Positions 35,209 to 45,194 of a DNA stretch of 64,000 bases are shown here, piece after piece. The translations under genes were made by a program, and so were the position numbers. Where the stretch lies: positions 62,001 through 126,000 of the forward strand of contig JAKLJP010000021.1 in NCBI GenBank assembly GCA_023151115.1. The letters run 5' to 3'. Position 1 is the stretch's first letter. Each line of letters opens with the position of its first letter. The stretch is from Anaerolineae bacterium (GTDB lineage: Bacteria; Chloroflexota; Anaerolineae; 4572-78; J111). The notes beneath the pieces were generated by a model. The model worked only from the letters and a program-made list of their open reading frames with translations, was not told the DNA's origin and searched no databases.

Positions 35209-35967
35209 TTAAGCTATCAAACGAGCGGCCAATCCTTTGAGCGCACTGGTCAGTGGGTGATCAGGATAGCGCAAGGTAAAAATATGGGTGCTGGCCAGGG
35301 CCATCAGCTCTTCGGAGTGAGGCAGTACGGCAATAACTTCACAGTCAAAGGTTTTTTCGAGGGCAGCTTTGACCGAGGTAAAGTTGTAGTCGGCCGGCAC
35401 TTCATTGGCTACCACCAGCCGCTGCGGCGGCATGTCAATTTTATTAGCCAGGTCAACCATAACGCTGGTACCTTGATAATCTTGCTTATCCAGGCGCAGG
35501 ATAATGGCCATTGTTTGGGCGATGGAGATCGAGGCCAGCGTTTCGGCGTTGAGGCCAGCGTGGGTATCAAGCAGCAGCGCGTCTGCACCCAATTTGTCTA
35601 CCAATTCGTAACAGCCATAATTCAAAATACCGGCGTCATAGCCTTCGTGAATAATCCGTTTGATATGATTAAGGCTGCTGCTGGCGGGAATGAGCAGAAC
35701 CTGCCCGCTGACACTTCCGCCCAGGCGAGGGGTGACATCGTAAATGATTTGATTAATAGTACACTGGCCCCACAGATATTCGTTGAGCGAGTGGGTGATT
35801 TCGTTTTCGTCAAGGTGGAACAAAATATGCAGGCTGGGCGATTCAAGATTGGTATCGAGGACGACCACTCGTTTTCCTTCGGCTGCCAGGAGCGCAGCGA
35901 TATTGGCCGTCATGATAGATTTGCCGGTTCCCCGCCGAAAGGAGTGAATCGAAACAATTTTTGACAT
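35209..35967 (-). CDS. MinD/ParA-like ATPase, copy 1
   Basis: A 252-residue P-loop ATPase of the SIMIBI class. The deviant Walker A motif reads FRRGTGKSIMTAN: the usual signature lysine of KGGxGK is Arg and one glycine is also Arg. LLLDTHAGLN is the Walker B-like DxxxG stretch, and LRLDKQDYQG occupies the switch region. It is about half identical to the copy at 53764-54519 along its full length, so the two are paralogues in one gene run. No ParB or MinE partner is adjacent. GGAG 8 nt before ATG supports the start. A role in polar localisation or regulation is possible. Confidence 0.88.
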   Translation of the reverse strand: MSKIVSIHSFRRGTGKSIMTANIAALLAAEGKRVVVLDTNLESPSLHILFHLDENEITHSLNEYLWGQCTINQIIYDVTPRLGGSVSGQVLLIPASSSLNHIKRIIHEGYDAGILNYGCYELVDKLGADALLLDTHAGLNAETLASISIAQTMAIILRLDKQDYQGTSVMVDLANKIDMPPQRLVVANEVPADYNFTSVKAALEKTFDCEVIAVLPHSEELMALASTHIFTLRYPDHPLTSALKGLAARLIA

Positions 35968-36017
35968 AGTCGCTGCTCCCCAAGAATAGGAATGACCTGA
36001 TTTTGGTTAAATCTGCC

Positions 36018-38090
36018 TTACGAACTGGCCTTATCGTCGAGGGCCGGGGAGTCGGTTGGCGTTGCGCCGCCGCTGCGACGGCTGCGAATGGAGCGTGCTT
36101 TGGCCTGCAAATCCTGGAAGAAGTCGCTATCTACAATTTCGCTGACCTGCTTCTGGCGCTTGACTTCATCAATTTCGATCCGCAGTTGTTGGATCTCGTG
36201 TTTCAGGCTCTGTTCCCGGATGTAGGCTTCCAGGGCAGCCACCGCCAGAGACGAGTAGGATTCCATCATCTGCTGCAAATTCAAATCAAAGGGGATGATT
36301 TGATTGCTTTCTGGGTCCTGGGCGTTGATCAGTTGGAGCACGCCGCGCACTTCATTCTGGCTGTTTTTGAGGGGGATGGTCAAGTAAGAAACAGAACGGT
36401 AGTCCGTCTTTTCATCAAAAACGCCGGGGCCGTACATAGTGAGAATATCGGGTTGGTAAGCATCGGCAATGTTAAGGGTCTGCCCAATCAGCACAGCATG
36501 GGCGGCTACACTCTGGTGCGCCGCGCCGGGAGTGGTCTGGTCGTCGTAGACCGGGATGGTCATAGGCAGCCGGGAGAAAGTAATATCTTTATCTACGGTA
36601 CCGCCCATGGCAATTTTCAACGAGTCATTGCGCACAATCACAAACTTCAAGCGGTCGCCATCTTTGAGATAAACGATGCCGGCGTCGGCGTGGCAGAACT
36701 TTTTGGCTTCCAGAAGCATATTTTCCAGGAGCCGGTTAAAGTTCTTTTCCGAAGCTAACTCGACGCCGATGGGGATGACCACATTCAGCAGGTCATCCGC
36801 CCGTTTTTTCTCCTTGCGTACTTGCCATAAAGTCTGGCGGAGTTGACCAGTCATACTATTGAAGGCGCCGGCCAGAATCCCGATTTCATCGCTCGATTCG
36901 ACCCGCGCCTGGGCTTCGAGATCGCCGCCTCTAATGCGTTCGGCCACACGGGTGAGCCGGCGCACCGGCCCGGCGATATTTTCGCGGAAGATGTAGGCCA
37001 GCAACGCCCCAAAAACCAGCGAGGCAATGCCGCCAATCAGGGTTTGCTGGTTGGCGTTGAGCAGCCCTTTCCGGCCGGCATCCAATTCGCTCACCAGCCG
37101 ATCCTGCTGGTTCTGGGTAATTTCGGTTAGCAAGCGTTGCATGGTTTCGGTGGCCGGGATGGTTTCGGTGCGGAACAGATAGAGGTCTTCGCGCCAGCGC
37201 GGTCCTTCCAGAATTTCAAAAATTCGGTCGGGCAGTTGCAGAAAATCTTCTCGATTTTGGGCAATCTCGGCAAAAATTACTTGCTGGTCGGGGGTTAATT
37301 GGGCTTTGTTGTCGGTCAGACGGTCCCAGGCAATCTGGTTGATATCAAAGTTGGCTTCGTATTCACCCCGGAAAATCCGGTTGCGAGTGGTCACATAGCC
37401 GCGCAAGCCGGAAAGTTGGGCTGCAAACGAGCCTTGAAAATTAGCCATATCTTTGAGCAGTTCTTGATTGTTGGTCGAAGCTTCCCGCTGGGCCTGCGTT
37501 TCGATGAGGGTTTGCACACCAATTAGCACAGCGCCGGCTTTCTTGACGCCTTCGGTGGCCAGCAGTTTGTAAGCCGGTTCTCGCTCTAACTGGTCGTCAC
37601 GCAGTTCAAAAAGCTGCTCGGGCGAGTCGGCCCATTGGTCATAAATGGATTTGAGTTGGTTGAACCGGTTACGGTTGGCTTCGTCGAGGTTGGTGGAGAG
37701 CCGAGTTAACTCGCTTAAATCAGCCTCAAAGTCTTGTTTAGCATCTAAATAGCTGGTTCGAAATTCCTGATCGCCCAGGGCCAGATAGCCGCGCACATCG
37801 CCAATCATCCGCAGCAAATCGGCCTGGGCGGCCGAGGCGGCCAAAGCCACCGGTACCCGGAATTGAACTGTATTCTCGATGCTGGTGGTCGCGCGGCTGC
37901 TGCCGGAATAACTAACCACTACCCCCAGCAAGGTAATAACAACCAGAATGCCAAAGCCGATCAACAACCTGGCCCCAATCCTCAAATTTTTGATAAACCT
38001 GGCTCCGGGCAAACTGTTGATAAAGCGCGCAAGCGGGCTGCGGGTCTCGGCATCGGCAGTGTTGGCTAGAGAGGGATTAGAAACGGTCAT
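36018..38090 (-). CDS. Membrane receptor with HAMP and GAF domains, no output domain
   Basis: A 690-residue signal protein. A membrane helix (residues about 32-55) leads into an extracytoplasmic helical sensor of some 290 residues (4-helix-bundle type). A second helix (about 340-360) and a HAMP domain (VRRLTRVAERIRGGDLEAQA) follow, then a coiled coil, a GAF domain (about 445-610) and a C-terminal coiled coil. There is no kinase, cyclase or methyl-accepting domain, so output must be through partner proteins. ATG 38090 overlaps the stop of the lipoprotein gene (ATGA), indicating translational coupling with that peptide-binding protein, a plausible co-receptor. Confidence 0.85.
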   Translation of the reverse strand: MTVSNPSLANTADAETRSPLARFINSLPGARFIKNLRIGARLLIGFGILVVITLLGVVVSYSGSSRATTSIENTVQFRVPVALAASAAQADLLRMIGDVRGYLALGDQEFRTSYLDAKQDFEADLSELTRLSTNLDEANRNRFNQLKSIYDQWADSPEQLFELRDDQLEREPAYKLLATEGVKKAGAVLIGVQTLIETQAQREASTNNQELLKDMANFQGSFAAQLSGLRGYVTTRNRIFRGEYEANFDINQIAWDRLTDNKAQLTPDQQVIFAEIAQNREDFLQLPDRIFEILEGPRWREDLYLFRTETIPATETMQRLLTEITQNQQDRLVSELDAGRKGLLNANQQTLIGGIASLVFGALLAYIFRENIAGPVRRLTRVAERIRGGDLEAQARVESSDEIGILAGAFNSMTGQLRQTLWQVRKEKKRADDLLNVVIPIGVELASEKNFNRLLENMLLEAKKFCHADAGIVYLKDGDRLKFVIVRNDSLKIAMGGTVDKDITFSRLPMTIPVYDDQTTPGAAHQSVAAHAVLIGQTLNIADAYQPDILTMYGPGVFDEKTDYRSVSYLTIPLKNSQNEVRGVLQLINAQDPESNQIIPFDLNLQQMMESYSSLAVAALEAYIREQSLKHEIQQLRIEIDEVKRQKQVSEIVDSDFFQDLQAKARSIRSRRSGGATPTDSPALDDKASS

Positions 38091-39934
38091 TTCGAGACGA
38101 GCCTCCAATCTTTGATATTCCACAATTCAGCATCCCACGGGGTCGGGTCTACCCCGCTGAGGTTGGGGTTGACCCCAATAACCCTGGCCCGATGAACCAG
38201 CGGAATAACCGCGACATCCTCAATAATTTTGTCGTTCATTTGAATGAACAGTTGGGTACGCTGGTCCGGGTCAATTTCTGTGGTGGATTGCCGGTACAGG
38301 GCATCGTACTCCGGATTTTGCCAGCGCCCCACATTCTCCCCAGTCCAATTGTTGTGCTTTTGGGGGATTTGGTCCGTAGTCAAATACTCCATATAAGAGC
38401 CGGGATCGGGGTTAGGGTTGCCGTCGTTGTACATTTGCAGGTCGGCATAGAAGTGGTAGGCGGTGTTGGGATTGTTAGGGTCGCTGTCAAAAAAGCTGCC
38501 CGAGTCAATCACTTTGATTTCGACGTCAACCCCGATAGATCTCAACGCTCGCTGGATGATTCGTTGGGTTTCCTGGCGCAAGGGATTGGCCGAGGTTTGA
38601 AAGAGAACCTCCATTTCTTTGCCGTCTTTATCGCGCACGCCGTTGTTGTTGGTATCTATCCAGCCGGCCTCATCCAGCAGGGCGGCTGTTTTTTCCAGGT
38701 TAAATTCAAACGAGGTATTCGGCGAGTTATACTTGGCCGGCGAGACCAGGATATTGCTGGTTGGCTGAAACGCCGAACCGTAGAGCGCGGCAATCGTTCC
38801 CCGATCAACTGCGTAGGCAAAAGCCTGGCGCACCTTCAAGTCACTAAAGAAGGGATGAGGGAAATCGAGACTGGAACGCTCGCCGTTAGGGGCGATACGG
38901 TTGGGGTCGGTAAAGTTAAAATAAATTCGCTCGACAAAAGATTGCGGCACGGGGATGGCCTGGCCCTGGCCCTCAGCCTCCAACTCGCTCAGCGTAGCGG
39001 CGTCCACCTGCAAATTCCAGGCAAAATCTACCTCGCCGGTTTGCAGGGCCAGGCGGGCCGCTTCTTTAACCGTACCGCCGCCCCGCAGTTCAACCCGGCT
39101 AAAGAAAGGTTTATCAGCCTCGCGGAAGAAGGGATTCGGTTCAAAAACGATCTTATTTGTATCAACCAATTCGTTACCCAGGAACAGCACTTCCTGAATT
39201 TTAATACCCGGCGGCAGCACCCGGTAGGGTCCGGTGCCAACCGGCAGAATGTTGGCCGGCGCTTCGGCGGCATTAGGGCCGTTATAATCCTCAAAGATGT
39301 GGCGAGGAATAATCATTCCGGTGGGGCCGACAAAGGGCAAGGACCAGGCCGGGTTGACATCGCTAAAATTAACTTTGACGGTGTAATCGTCAATAACTTC
39401 CACGCTGGAAACCGTGCGATAAACCCCGGCCGAACTGGCCCCCACGGCAGGGTTAGAAATAAACTCGTAGGTAAACAAAACATCATCGGCGGTGAAAGGT
39501 TCGCCGTCGGACCACTTGACATCCTGCCTTAAATTCCAGATTACAGATTTGCCGTCTTCGGACAGGTCACCATTGTCTAAGCTGGGAATTTTTGCGGCCA
39601 GGAAAGGAACCAGGTTACCTTCTTTGTCGAAAGAGGCCAGCGGCTCATAAGTAATTCGGCTAGCGCCCCAATCCTGTGAGGCCGAGGTGAGATGAGGGTT
39701 GAGGGTGCTGGGAGCTTGCCAGTAAAGTAGTTTCAGGACATCGCCGGAACCGCGTCCGGTTGGTTCGGCGGTAGGGGCCGGTTCTTCGGAGGCCGGGGTT
39801 GGCGTCGCTTGTTGGTAGACCAGCGATTCGGCGTTGCAGGCAGTTAACCATGCCACCACTACCAAAACGACAAAAACATATATTGGCGCAGGGCTGGCCT
39901 TGCCTTCCAGGTTATTAAAGATTCGTTTGAACAT
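38087..39934 (-). CDS. Peptide-type ABC substrate-binding lipoprotein (SBP family 5), orphan
   Basis: A 615-residue lipoprotein. The signal peptide ends in the lipobox L-T-A-C33, so the mature protein is lipid-anchored at Cys33. TLNPHLTSASQDWGASRITY, then DVKWSDGEPFTADDVLFTYE and VRQAFAYAVDRGTIAALYGS are signatures of DppA/OppA-type periplasmic binding proteins. No permease or ATPase gene accompanies it. It follows NRPS, MbtH and PPTase genes and is coupled to a HAMP-GAF receptor, so it may sense or recapture a peptide, perhaps the NRPS product (inference). Confidence 0.92.
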   Translation of the reverse strand: MFKRIFNNLEGKASPAPIYVFVVLVVVAWLTACNAESLVYQQATPTPASEEPAPTAEPTGRGSGDVLKLLYWQAPSTLNPHLTSASQDWGASRITYEPLASFDKEGNLVPFLAAKIPSLDNGDLSEDGKSVIWNLRQDVKWSDGEPFTADDVLFTYEFISNPAVGASSAGVYRTVSSVEVIDDYTVKVNFSDVNPAWSLPFVGPTGMIIPRHIFEDYNGPNAAEAPANILPVGTGPYRVLPPGIKIQEVLFLGNELVDTNKIVFEPNPFFREADKPFFSRVELRGGGTVKEAARLALQTGEVDFAWNLQVDAATLSELEAEGQGQAIPVPQSFVERIYFNFTDPNRIAPNGERSSLDFPHPFFSDLKVRQAFAYAVDRGTIAALYGSAFQPTSNILVSPAKYNSPNTSFEFNLEKTAALLDEAGWIDTNNNGVRDKDGKEMEVLFQTSANPLRQETQRIIQRALRSIGVDVEIKVIDSGSFFDSDPNNPNTAYHFYADLQMYNDGNPNPDPGSYMEYLTTDQIPQKHNNWTGENVGRWQNPEYDALYRQSTTEIDPDQRTQLFIQMNDKIIEDVAVIPLVHRARVIGVNPNLSGVDPTPWDAELWNIKDWRLVSK

Positions 39935-39946
39935 ATCTTCTCCTCC

Positions 39947-40681
39947 TCAGGCGCTGGTTTGGGTCCAATCCCAGTAGTTAAAGCGCCATGCATGCCCCCT
40001 CACCGCTACTGCGGCCATATATCCGGGGGCTGGATGAAACGATGCCAGGAACCAGCGTGAGGCATCGGCTTCATCCCCGCTAATGCTCAACAGCCGGGCT
40101 GGTTCGCCGGGGATCAGGGCTACACAAAATTGGTCTAACGGCCGGGCCAGTCCATCGCCGAGGGCTTTGAGATAAGCCTCTTTGCGCGTCCAGCCGTTGA
40201 AAAAAGCTTCCTGACGCTGCTCCACCGGCAGCCCCAACAGGGCGGCTTGCTCTGGCGGGGCAAAAAATCGCCGCACAATTTGTTCCATATCGGTGATGGG
40301 ACGAATTTGTTCCACATCAACCCCAAGTTCCTGATGATAAGCTAACGCTATTACCGCCAGCCCGCCCGAATGAGCCAAATTGAAATAAAGCGGAGGCTCG
40401 GTGGCAGGGCTTGCTAAAGCGGGCTTGCCGCGCGACCCATAGCTAAACTGTAGTTTGCCTCCAGGGCAGCCCACATAGCGCCCTAAAAGGGTCCGCAAGA
40501 TGCCCCGCCCGACGATAAAGCGCTGCCGGTCCTGCTCGAAGTGAAACCGATTGGCCCGCAGTTGTTCATCAGCACTGAGCAGCCCGGCGAATTGAGCCAC
40601 CTCGGCCGCCGGCTGATCGAGGACGGCCCGCCACACGTGAATCTCATCCGGGGCCAGAAACAAGTTTGCGGGCGGGGCCAA
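39947..40681 (-). CDS. 4'-phosphopantetheinyl transferase, Sfp type
   Basis: A 244-residue PPTase that loads the phosphopantetheine arm on carrier proteins. YFNLAHSGGLAVIAL, GVDVEQIRP (Mg2+-binding Asp and Glu) and WTRKEAYLKALGDGL are the three conserved motifs; the two-domain length is that of Sfp rather than AcpS. The gene starts 10 nt downstream of the MbtH gene and two genes below the NRPS pair, so its targets are almost certainly the two NRPS carrier domains. Confidence 0.95.
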   Translation of the reverse strand: MAPPANLFLAPDEIHVWRAVLDQPAAEVAQFAGLLSADEQLRANRFHFEQDRQRFIVGRGILRTLLGRYVGCPGGKLQFSYGSRGKPALASPATEPPLYFNLAHSGGLAVIALAYHQELGVDVEQIRPITDMEQIVRRFFAPPEQAALLGLPVEQRQEAFFNGWTRKEAYLKALGDGLARPLDQFCVALIPGEPARLLSISGDEADASRWFLASFHPAPGYMAAVAVRGHAWRFNYWDWTQTSA

Positions 40682-40691
40682 CCAGGTTTGT

Positions 40692-40913
40692 TCAACTGTT
40701 ACCAGCTTGCTCCTCCATCTTTTTACGCAAGCTCAACGGCCGCATGTCGGTCCAAACTTCCTTGATGTAAGCCAGACATTTCTCTTTTGAGCCGCTTTTG
40801 CCAGCCTCACGCCAGCCCAGAGGCAGTTCCCGCCCCATAGGCCAGATTGAGTACTGCTCTTCGTGGTTGACCACCACTTGATAAAGGGTGGTATCTTCGT
40901 TATCTTGACTCAT
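40692..40913 (-). CDS. MbtH-like NRPS accessory protein
   Basis: A 73-residue protein with the MbtH pattern: [17 protein letters not shown], a central [11 protein letters not shown] and the three conserved tryptophans. MbtH proteins bind adenylation domains and raise their solubility or activity. GGAGTGG 7 nt before ATG supports the start. It is located between the second NRPS gene and the PPTase, in the same direction, so it should serve the adenylation domains of this cluster. Confidence 0.95.
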   Translation of the reverse strand: MSQDNEDTTLYQVVVNHEEQYSIWPMGRELPLGWREAGKSGSKEKCLAYIKEVWTDMRPLSLRKKMEEQAGNS

Positions 40914-40975
40914 TTGGCCACTCCGAAAGTAGTAATCAGTTATCAGTTTACTGATTACTGACCCTTGACCACTGA

Positions 40976-43900
40976 TTACTGTTTTATCAACTCGGCTTCA
41001 TTCAGACAAATTTTTAACTGCTCGGCCAAAACCTGGATATTCGGCTCGGCCAGCATGGTGTAGTGGTCGCCCGGCACAGACCGGACAACCAGCGGTTCGG
41101 TTGAAAGCTGCTGCCAGTCCATCGCCGAGTCGGGCATACGCCCTTCTGGATGTTGGTTTGCGGCAAACCACTCGCTGGCCTGGAACAGGACAATTCGGCC
41201 CCGGTACACCTGCGGCACGTAGCTCGACATGGCCTGGACGTTGGCCTTAAATACCTGGAGTAGCCGGTGCAGTTGCGACAATTCTCCCTCTGGGAAGATC
41301 TGTTCTAGCATTTGGGCGTGTTCCAAAATGTAAGGTAGTTTCTCGTGGGAGCCAAGCCGGCGGAAATCATCGGGCAGGGGCGGCAGTTCTTTGGCGTAGC
41401 GGCTGCGCAGATGCCGCAGAAAATCTATCAGCAGTTGGGTTTCAAGTTCAGCGCCCACCGGTTGAGGTTCCCTTGGTAGGTGATATCCGGCCGGGTAGCG
41501 CGGGTCCGAGTCGGGAGTCCAGCTATCCAGCAGGGCCAGCAAGGCTACAGGCTGGCCCTCATGTCGCAACTGCTGGGCCATTTCAAAGGCCACAATGCCG
41601 CCCATAGACCAGCCGCCTAACCAATAGGGGCCTTCCGGCTGAACGGTACGAACGGCGGCCAGGTATTCCGCGGCCATTTTTTTGAGCCGGGTTTCGGGAG
41701 ATTCCCCTTCGTCAAGATGGGCCACTTGCAAGCCATAAAAGGGTTGATCTTCGCCCAGATAGCGGGCCAGCGTGAGGTAGGTTAACACGGTTCCATCGGC
41801 CGGATGGACACAGAAAAAGGGCTGCTTGGCGGCATTGCCGGATTGAATTTTGACCAGCGGTGATTGGGGCAGCGTGTCCCCTTGCCGGTTTAGCACAGCC
41901 GCCAGTCGTTCAATCGTGCCCTCCTGAAAGAGCATTGCCAAGGGAATGTCGCGGCCAAACCAGCGTTGAATCTGGGCGATGAGCCGCACCGCCAACAGCG
42001 AGTGACCGCCTAGATCAAAAAAGTTATCGCGCACCCCGACTCGTTCCAGGCCCAGCATGTTGGCCCATAACTCAGCCAGCGCTTCTTCGATGTCGTTGCG
42101 CGGCGCCAGATAGGTCTCTTCAAAAGCCAGGTACGCCGTATCGGGCAGAGGCAGGGCGCGGCGGTTGATTTTGCCGTTGGAGGTTAAGGGCAACTTGTCC
42201 AGCAATACAAAGGCGGTGGGCAGCATCGGTTCAGGTAGTTTTTCCTTCAAAAAGGCCCGTAGTTCGGTGCTGGTGGGGGTGTGGCCGGGGGTGGGGACCA
42301 GGTAAGCCACTAGTCGCTTGTCGCCGGGGTGATCCTCGCGGGCCATCACCACCGTTTCTTTAACCGCCGGATGCTGGCCCAAAAGCGCCTCGATCTCACC
42401 CAACTCGATGCGAAAGCCGCGAATTTTCACCTGGTTGTCAATCCGCCCCAAAAACTCAATCGTTCCATCCGGCAAATAGCGGGCCAAATCGCCGGTCCTA
42501 TAAAGCCGCGGAGGAGCAGAGGTGCGGGGGAGCAGAGGTGAATCATTTTCAATATCCCCCTGCTCTCCTGCTCTCCTGCTCTCCTGCTCTTTTACAAAGG
42601 GGTTGGCAATAAATCGTTCTGCCGTTAACTCCGGGCGGTTGAGGTAGCCTCGGGCCACGCCTGCGCCGCCGATGTAAACTTCGCCGGGAACCCAGAGGGG
42701 GACAGGCTGCCGGGCTGCATCCAGAATGTAAATCTGGGTGTTGGCAATCGGCTGGCCCAGGGGCACGGTGGGCGGGGCGGGGTAAGCTGCCTCGCTTTCC
42801 AAAGCCTGGGAAACCGGGTAGGTCAAAACACCGACCGTTGTTTCGGTAGGGCCGTAATGATTGAAGATGCGGCAGTCCGGGGCCAGGGCCGAGGCTCTTT
42901 TTACCAAATCCCAGTGGCTCGTTTCGCCGCCTAAAATCAACCGCTGGCGAGGCATGATTTGTTCGGGCCGGGTGGAGGCAAAGAGAGCCGCCAGGTGGGA
43001 GGGAACCAATTTGAGACAGTCAATCTGATAACGATGAAAATAAGCGGCCAGCGCGTCGGGGTCGGTGGCCCGTTCATGGGTGATGATGTGCAGGCAGCCG
43101 CCCCCACACAGGGCCGGAAAAATAACCGTGTTGCCCAAATCGGCGGCGAAGGTGGAAACGGTGGCATAATTGGCCTCGGCCGGCAGCTCCAGCCGGGCGG
43201 TGATGCTGTGGATGTAATTGAGCAGGTGGCGATGTTCCACCATCACCCCTTTGGGCTGGCCGGTCGAGCCGGAGGTGAAAAGCACATAAACCAGATGATG
43301 ATTTTGCACATCGCTGACTGGATTGCCCTCCGGCTGCTGCGCGATTTGTGCCCCAGCGGTATCCAGCGAAATAAGCTGAAGCTGTGGTGGTAGGTCGGGC
43401 AGGCGGCTGAGCAGGTGGCTCTGGGTGAGCAGCACCGGAACCTGGGTATCTTCGAGCAGAAAGGTCAGACGTTCTTTGGGCAGGGTCGGGTCAAACGGCA
43501 CATAAGCCCCTCCGGCCTTGAGAATGCCCAGCATGCCAACAATCATATCCAGCGAGCGCTCGACAAAAATAGCCACCAGCGTATCGGGGCCGACGCCTAA
43601 CGTTTGCAAATAATGGGCCAACTGATTGGCTCGCCGGTTTAACTCGGCGTAAGTTAACTCCTGGCCTTCAAATACCACGGCCGTGTGGTCGGGAACCCGC
43701 TCGGCCTGGACTTCAAAAAGCTGGTGAACACAACGGTCATCGGCAAAATCGGCCTCGGTACGGTTGAATTCAATCAAGAGTTGCTGCCGCTCGCCGGGAG
43801 TGAGCAGGTTTAATCCGCCAATCGCAGCCTCAGGCTGAGCCAGGGTGCTGGCTAATAATTCGCCCAGTTGACCGGCCAACCGCTCCATATCTGGCCGTTT

Positions 43901-45100
43901 GAATAGACTGGCGTCGTAATGCAGCTCCGCCGTCGATCTATCGCGGTCTGGGATGACCACCAATTTGGCCTTGAAGCGATCCAGACAGACAACCTGCCGT
44001 TCCATTGTAAATGTTATTCCGTCTACAGTCACCGGGGCGGGGTGGGGAGCGACCTCAAAGCTGAACGGGAAAAACTCTGGCTTTGGGCTTCCCGCTTGCT
44101 CCCACTGGAAGAAATCCTGCCATTGATAAGCCGTTTGAATGGCTCCGTTGAGTTGGGTTAGCAGTTCGGCAAAGGGTATGCTCTCTTCCAGGGTGGTAGA
44201 AACAGGCACATAACGGGTCAGCGGTCCCAACACTGTTTTTAATTCGTCATGGGTGCGGCCATCCCTGGCCAGGCCGACCAGTACCTCGGATTGGCCGCTG
44301 TACCGCCATAGAAGAATGTGCCAGCAGCTTTGCCAGACAGCCCCCGCGGTGACACCATACTTCCGGGCTACAGTTTCTAGCTGCTCGACCATGTCCGGTT
44401 TCAATCGGAGAGGGACTCGTTGGGGGTCAAAGGCAGGGGCAGCCGGATACTCAAAAGGCAGTTTCAGAGTGAGCAGCTCGGCCCAGGCTTGCTTGCGCCA
44501 GAAATCCTGGCCCACAGCCAGCTCAGCCGACTCCAGAAGTGCGTTTTGCCATTCGGCCAGGTCGGCGTATTGCAGCGGTTCGCCGTCTTTAAAACCGCTG
44601 CCCAGATCAGCAGCATAAGCCCGGCTGATTTCGTGTATTAAGTTGGCTAAAGTTACGGCGTCGGCGCACAACGCCGGCAAACTCATGATAAGGATATGGT
44701 GGGTGGAGTTCAGAGTCACCCAGGCGACACGCCACAGCGGTCCCTGGGTCAGGTCAAAAGGCTGCTGACCAAAGTCGTCCCATAAGACCTCAAGGCGGGC
44801 GGCCTGGGTCGAAGGGGTGTCATCTTGCCAGTTATAGTGTTGAATAGGAAGCGTCGTTTCAGGTCCAACAACTTGCAAGGGGACATCGAGACCGGCCGGC
44901 TGGTGAAATGTGGTCCGCAGGATTTCGTGCCGCTTGTAGGTATGCTGCAAGGCCGCTGTTAAAACTGCCGGTTTGACAGCACCTTCAACGCGCAGCATTG
45001 CCAGAGCGCGATAAAACTGCGGCTGACCTGCTTGCTGGACGAACCACAGGTGTTTTTGTTGGGGTGAGAGTCGAAAACCCTCAATCACTTCTTTTGGCAT
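40976..45100 (-). CDS. Nonribosomal peptide synthetase, C*-A-T-TE terminal module
   Basis: A 1374-residue NRPS. Condensation-like domain (about 8-430): the HHxxxDG motif is replaced (LPALCADA in its place, giving P-A-x-x-x-D-A), so catalysis is unlikely. Adenylation domain (about 455-980): [16 protein letters not shown] and [11 protein letters not shown]; pocket residues D-L-T-K-I-G-H-V-G plus the invariant Lys match the aspartate code. A Glu/Ser/Arg-rich insert before [13 protein letters not shown] comes from short repeats. Carrier domain: [14 protein letters not shown]. Thioesterase: GWSMGG nucleophile and PGDHYTML His. The module should add and release the last residue. The gene starts 94 nt after the first NRPS gene. 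Confidence 0.93.
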   Translation of the reverse strand: MPKEVIEGFRLSPQQKHLWFVQQAGQPQFYRALAMLRVEGAVKPAVLTAALQHTYKRHEILRTTFHQPAGLDVPLQVVGPETTLPIQHYNWQDDTPSTQAARLEVLWDDFGQQPFDLTQGPLWRVAWVTLNSTHHILIMSLPALCADAVTLANLIHEISRAYAADLGSGFKDGEPLQYADLAEWQNALLESAELAVGQDFWRKQAWAELLTLKLPFEYPAAPAFDPQRVPLRLKPDMVEQLETVARKYGVTAGAVWQSCWHILLWRYSGQSEVLVGLARDGRTHDELKTVLGPLTRYVPVSTTLEESIPFAELLTQLNGAIQTAYQWQDFFQWEQAGSPKPEFFPFSFEVAPHPAPVTVDGITFTMERQVVCLDRFKAKLVVIPDRDRSTAELHYDASLFKRPDMERLAGQLGELLASTLAQPEAAIGGLNLLTPGERQQLLIEFNRTEADFADDRCVHQLFEVQAERVPDHTAVVFEGQELTYAELNRRANQLAHYLQTLGVGPDTLVAIFVERSLDMIVGMLGILKAGGAYVPFDPTLPKERLTFLLEDTQVPVLLTQSHLLSRLPDLPPQLQLISLDTAGAQIAQQPEGNPVSDVQNHHLVYVLFTSGSTGQPKGVMVEHRHLLNYIHSITARLELPAEANYATVSTFAADLGNTVIFPALCGGGCLHIITHERATDPDALAAYFHRYQIDCLKLVPSHLAALFASTRPEQIMPRQRLILGGETSHWDLVKRASALAPDCRIFNHYGPTETTVGVLTYPVSQALESEAAYPAPPTVPLGQPIANTQIYILDAARQPVPLWVPGEVYIGGAGVARGYLNRPELTAERFIANPFVKEQESRRAGEQGDIENDSPLLPRTSAPPRLYRTGDLARYLPDGTIEFLGRIDNQVKIRGFRIELGEIEALLGQHPAVKETVVMAREDHPGDKRLVAYLVPTPGHTPTSTELRAFLKEKLPEPMLPTAFVLLDKLPLTSNGKINRRALPLPDTAYLAFEETYLAPRNDIEEALAELWANMLGLERVGVRDNFFDLGGHSLLAVRLIAQIQRWFGRDIPLAMLFQEGTIERLAAVLNRQGDTLPQSPLVKIQSGNAAKQPFFCVHPADGTVLTYLTLARYLGEDQPFYGLQVAHLDEGESPETRLKKMAAEYLAAVRTVQPEGPYWLGGWSMGGIVAFEMAQQLRHEGQPVALLALLDSWTPDSDPRYPAGYHLPREPQPVGAELETQLLIDFLRHLRSRYAKELPPLPDDFRRLGSHEKLPYILEHAQMLEQIFPEGELSQLHRLLQVFKANVQAMSSYVPQVYRGRIVLFQASEWFAANQHPEGRMPDSAMDWQQLSTEPLVVRSVPGDHYTMLAEPNIQVLAEQLKICLNEAELIKQ
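42519..42592. repeat. Short repeats inserted in the NRPS adenylation region
   Basis: agcagaggtg... and repeated ctctcctg units form an inverted, low-complexity block coding in frame for the Glu/Arg/Ser-rich loop before the A7 motif. The other NRPS gene has a different repeat insert at the equivalent place. Confidence 0.75.
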
Positions 45101-45194
45101 CCCTGATTGAATGTTATCTTGGGTGGGTTGCGCCTGGCTAAGTAATTTGAGACCAGACTCTTTTTATTGTACCTTAAAATTTTGGAAAAAGATA

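Noticed and set aside
35209..35967. Chromosome-partition locus (parA) with an origin nearby
   Set aside because: No parB, parS sites or dnaA boxes were seen, and the Walker A signature is altered.
38192..39532. 446-codon plus-strand frame opposite the peptide-binding lipoprotein
   Set aside because: It is antisense to a clear SBP gene; composition is that of a codon shadow.
40914..40975. Repeated ACTGATTACTG words between NRPS and MbtH genes as a CRISPR-like array
   Set aside because: Only a few imperfect copies, no regular spacers; it is another short palindromic repeat.
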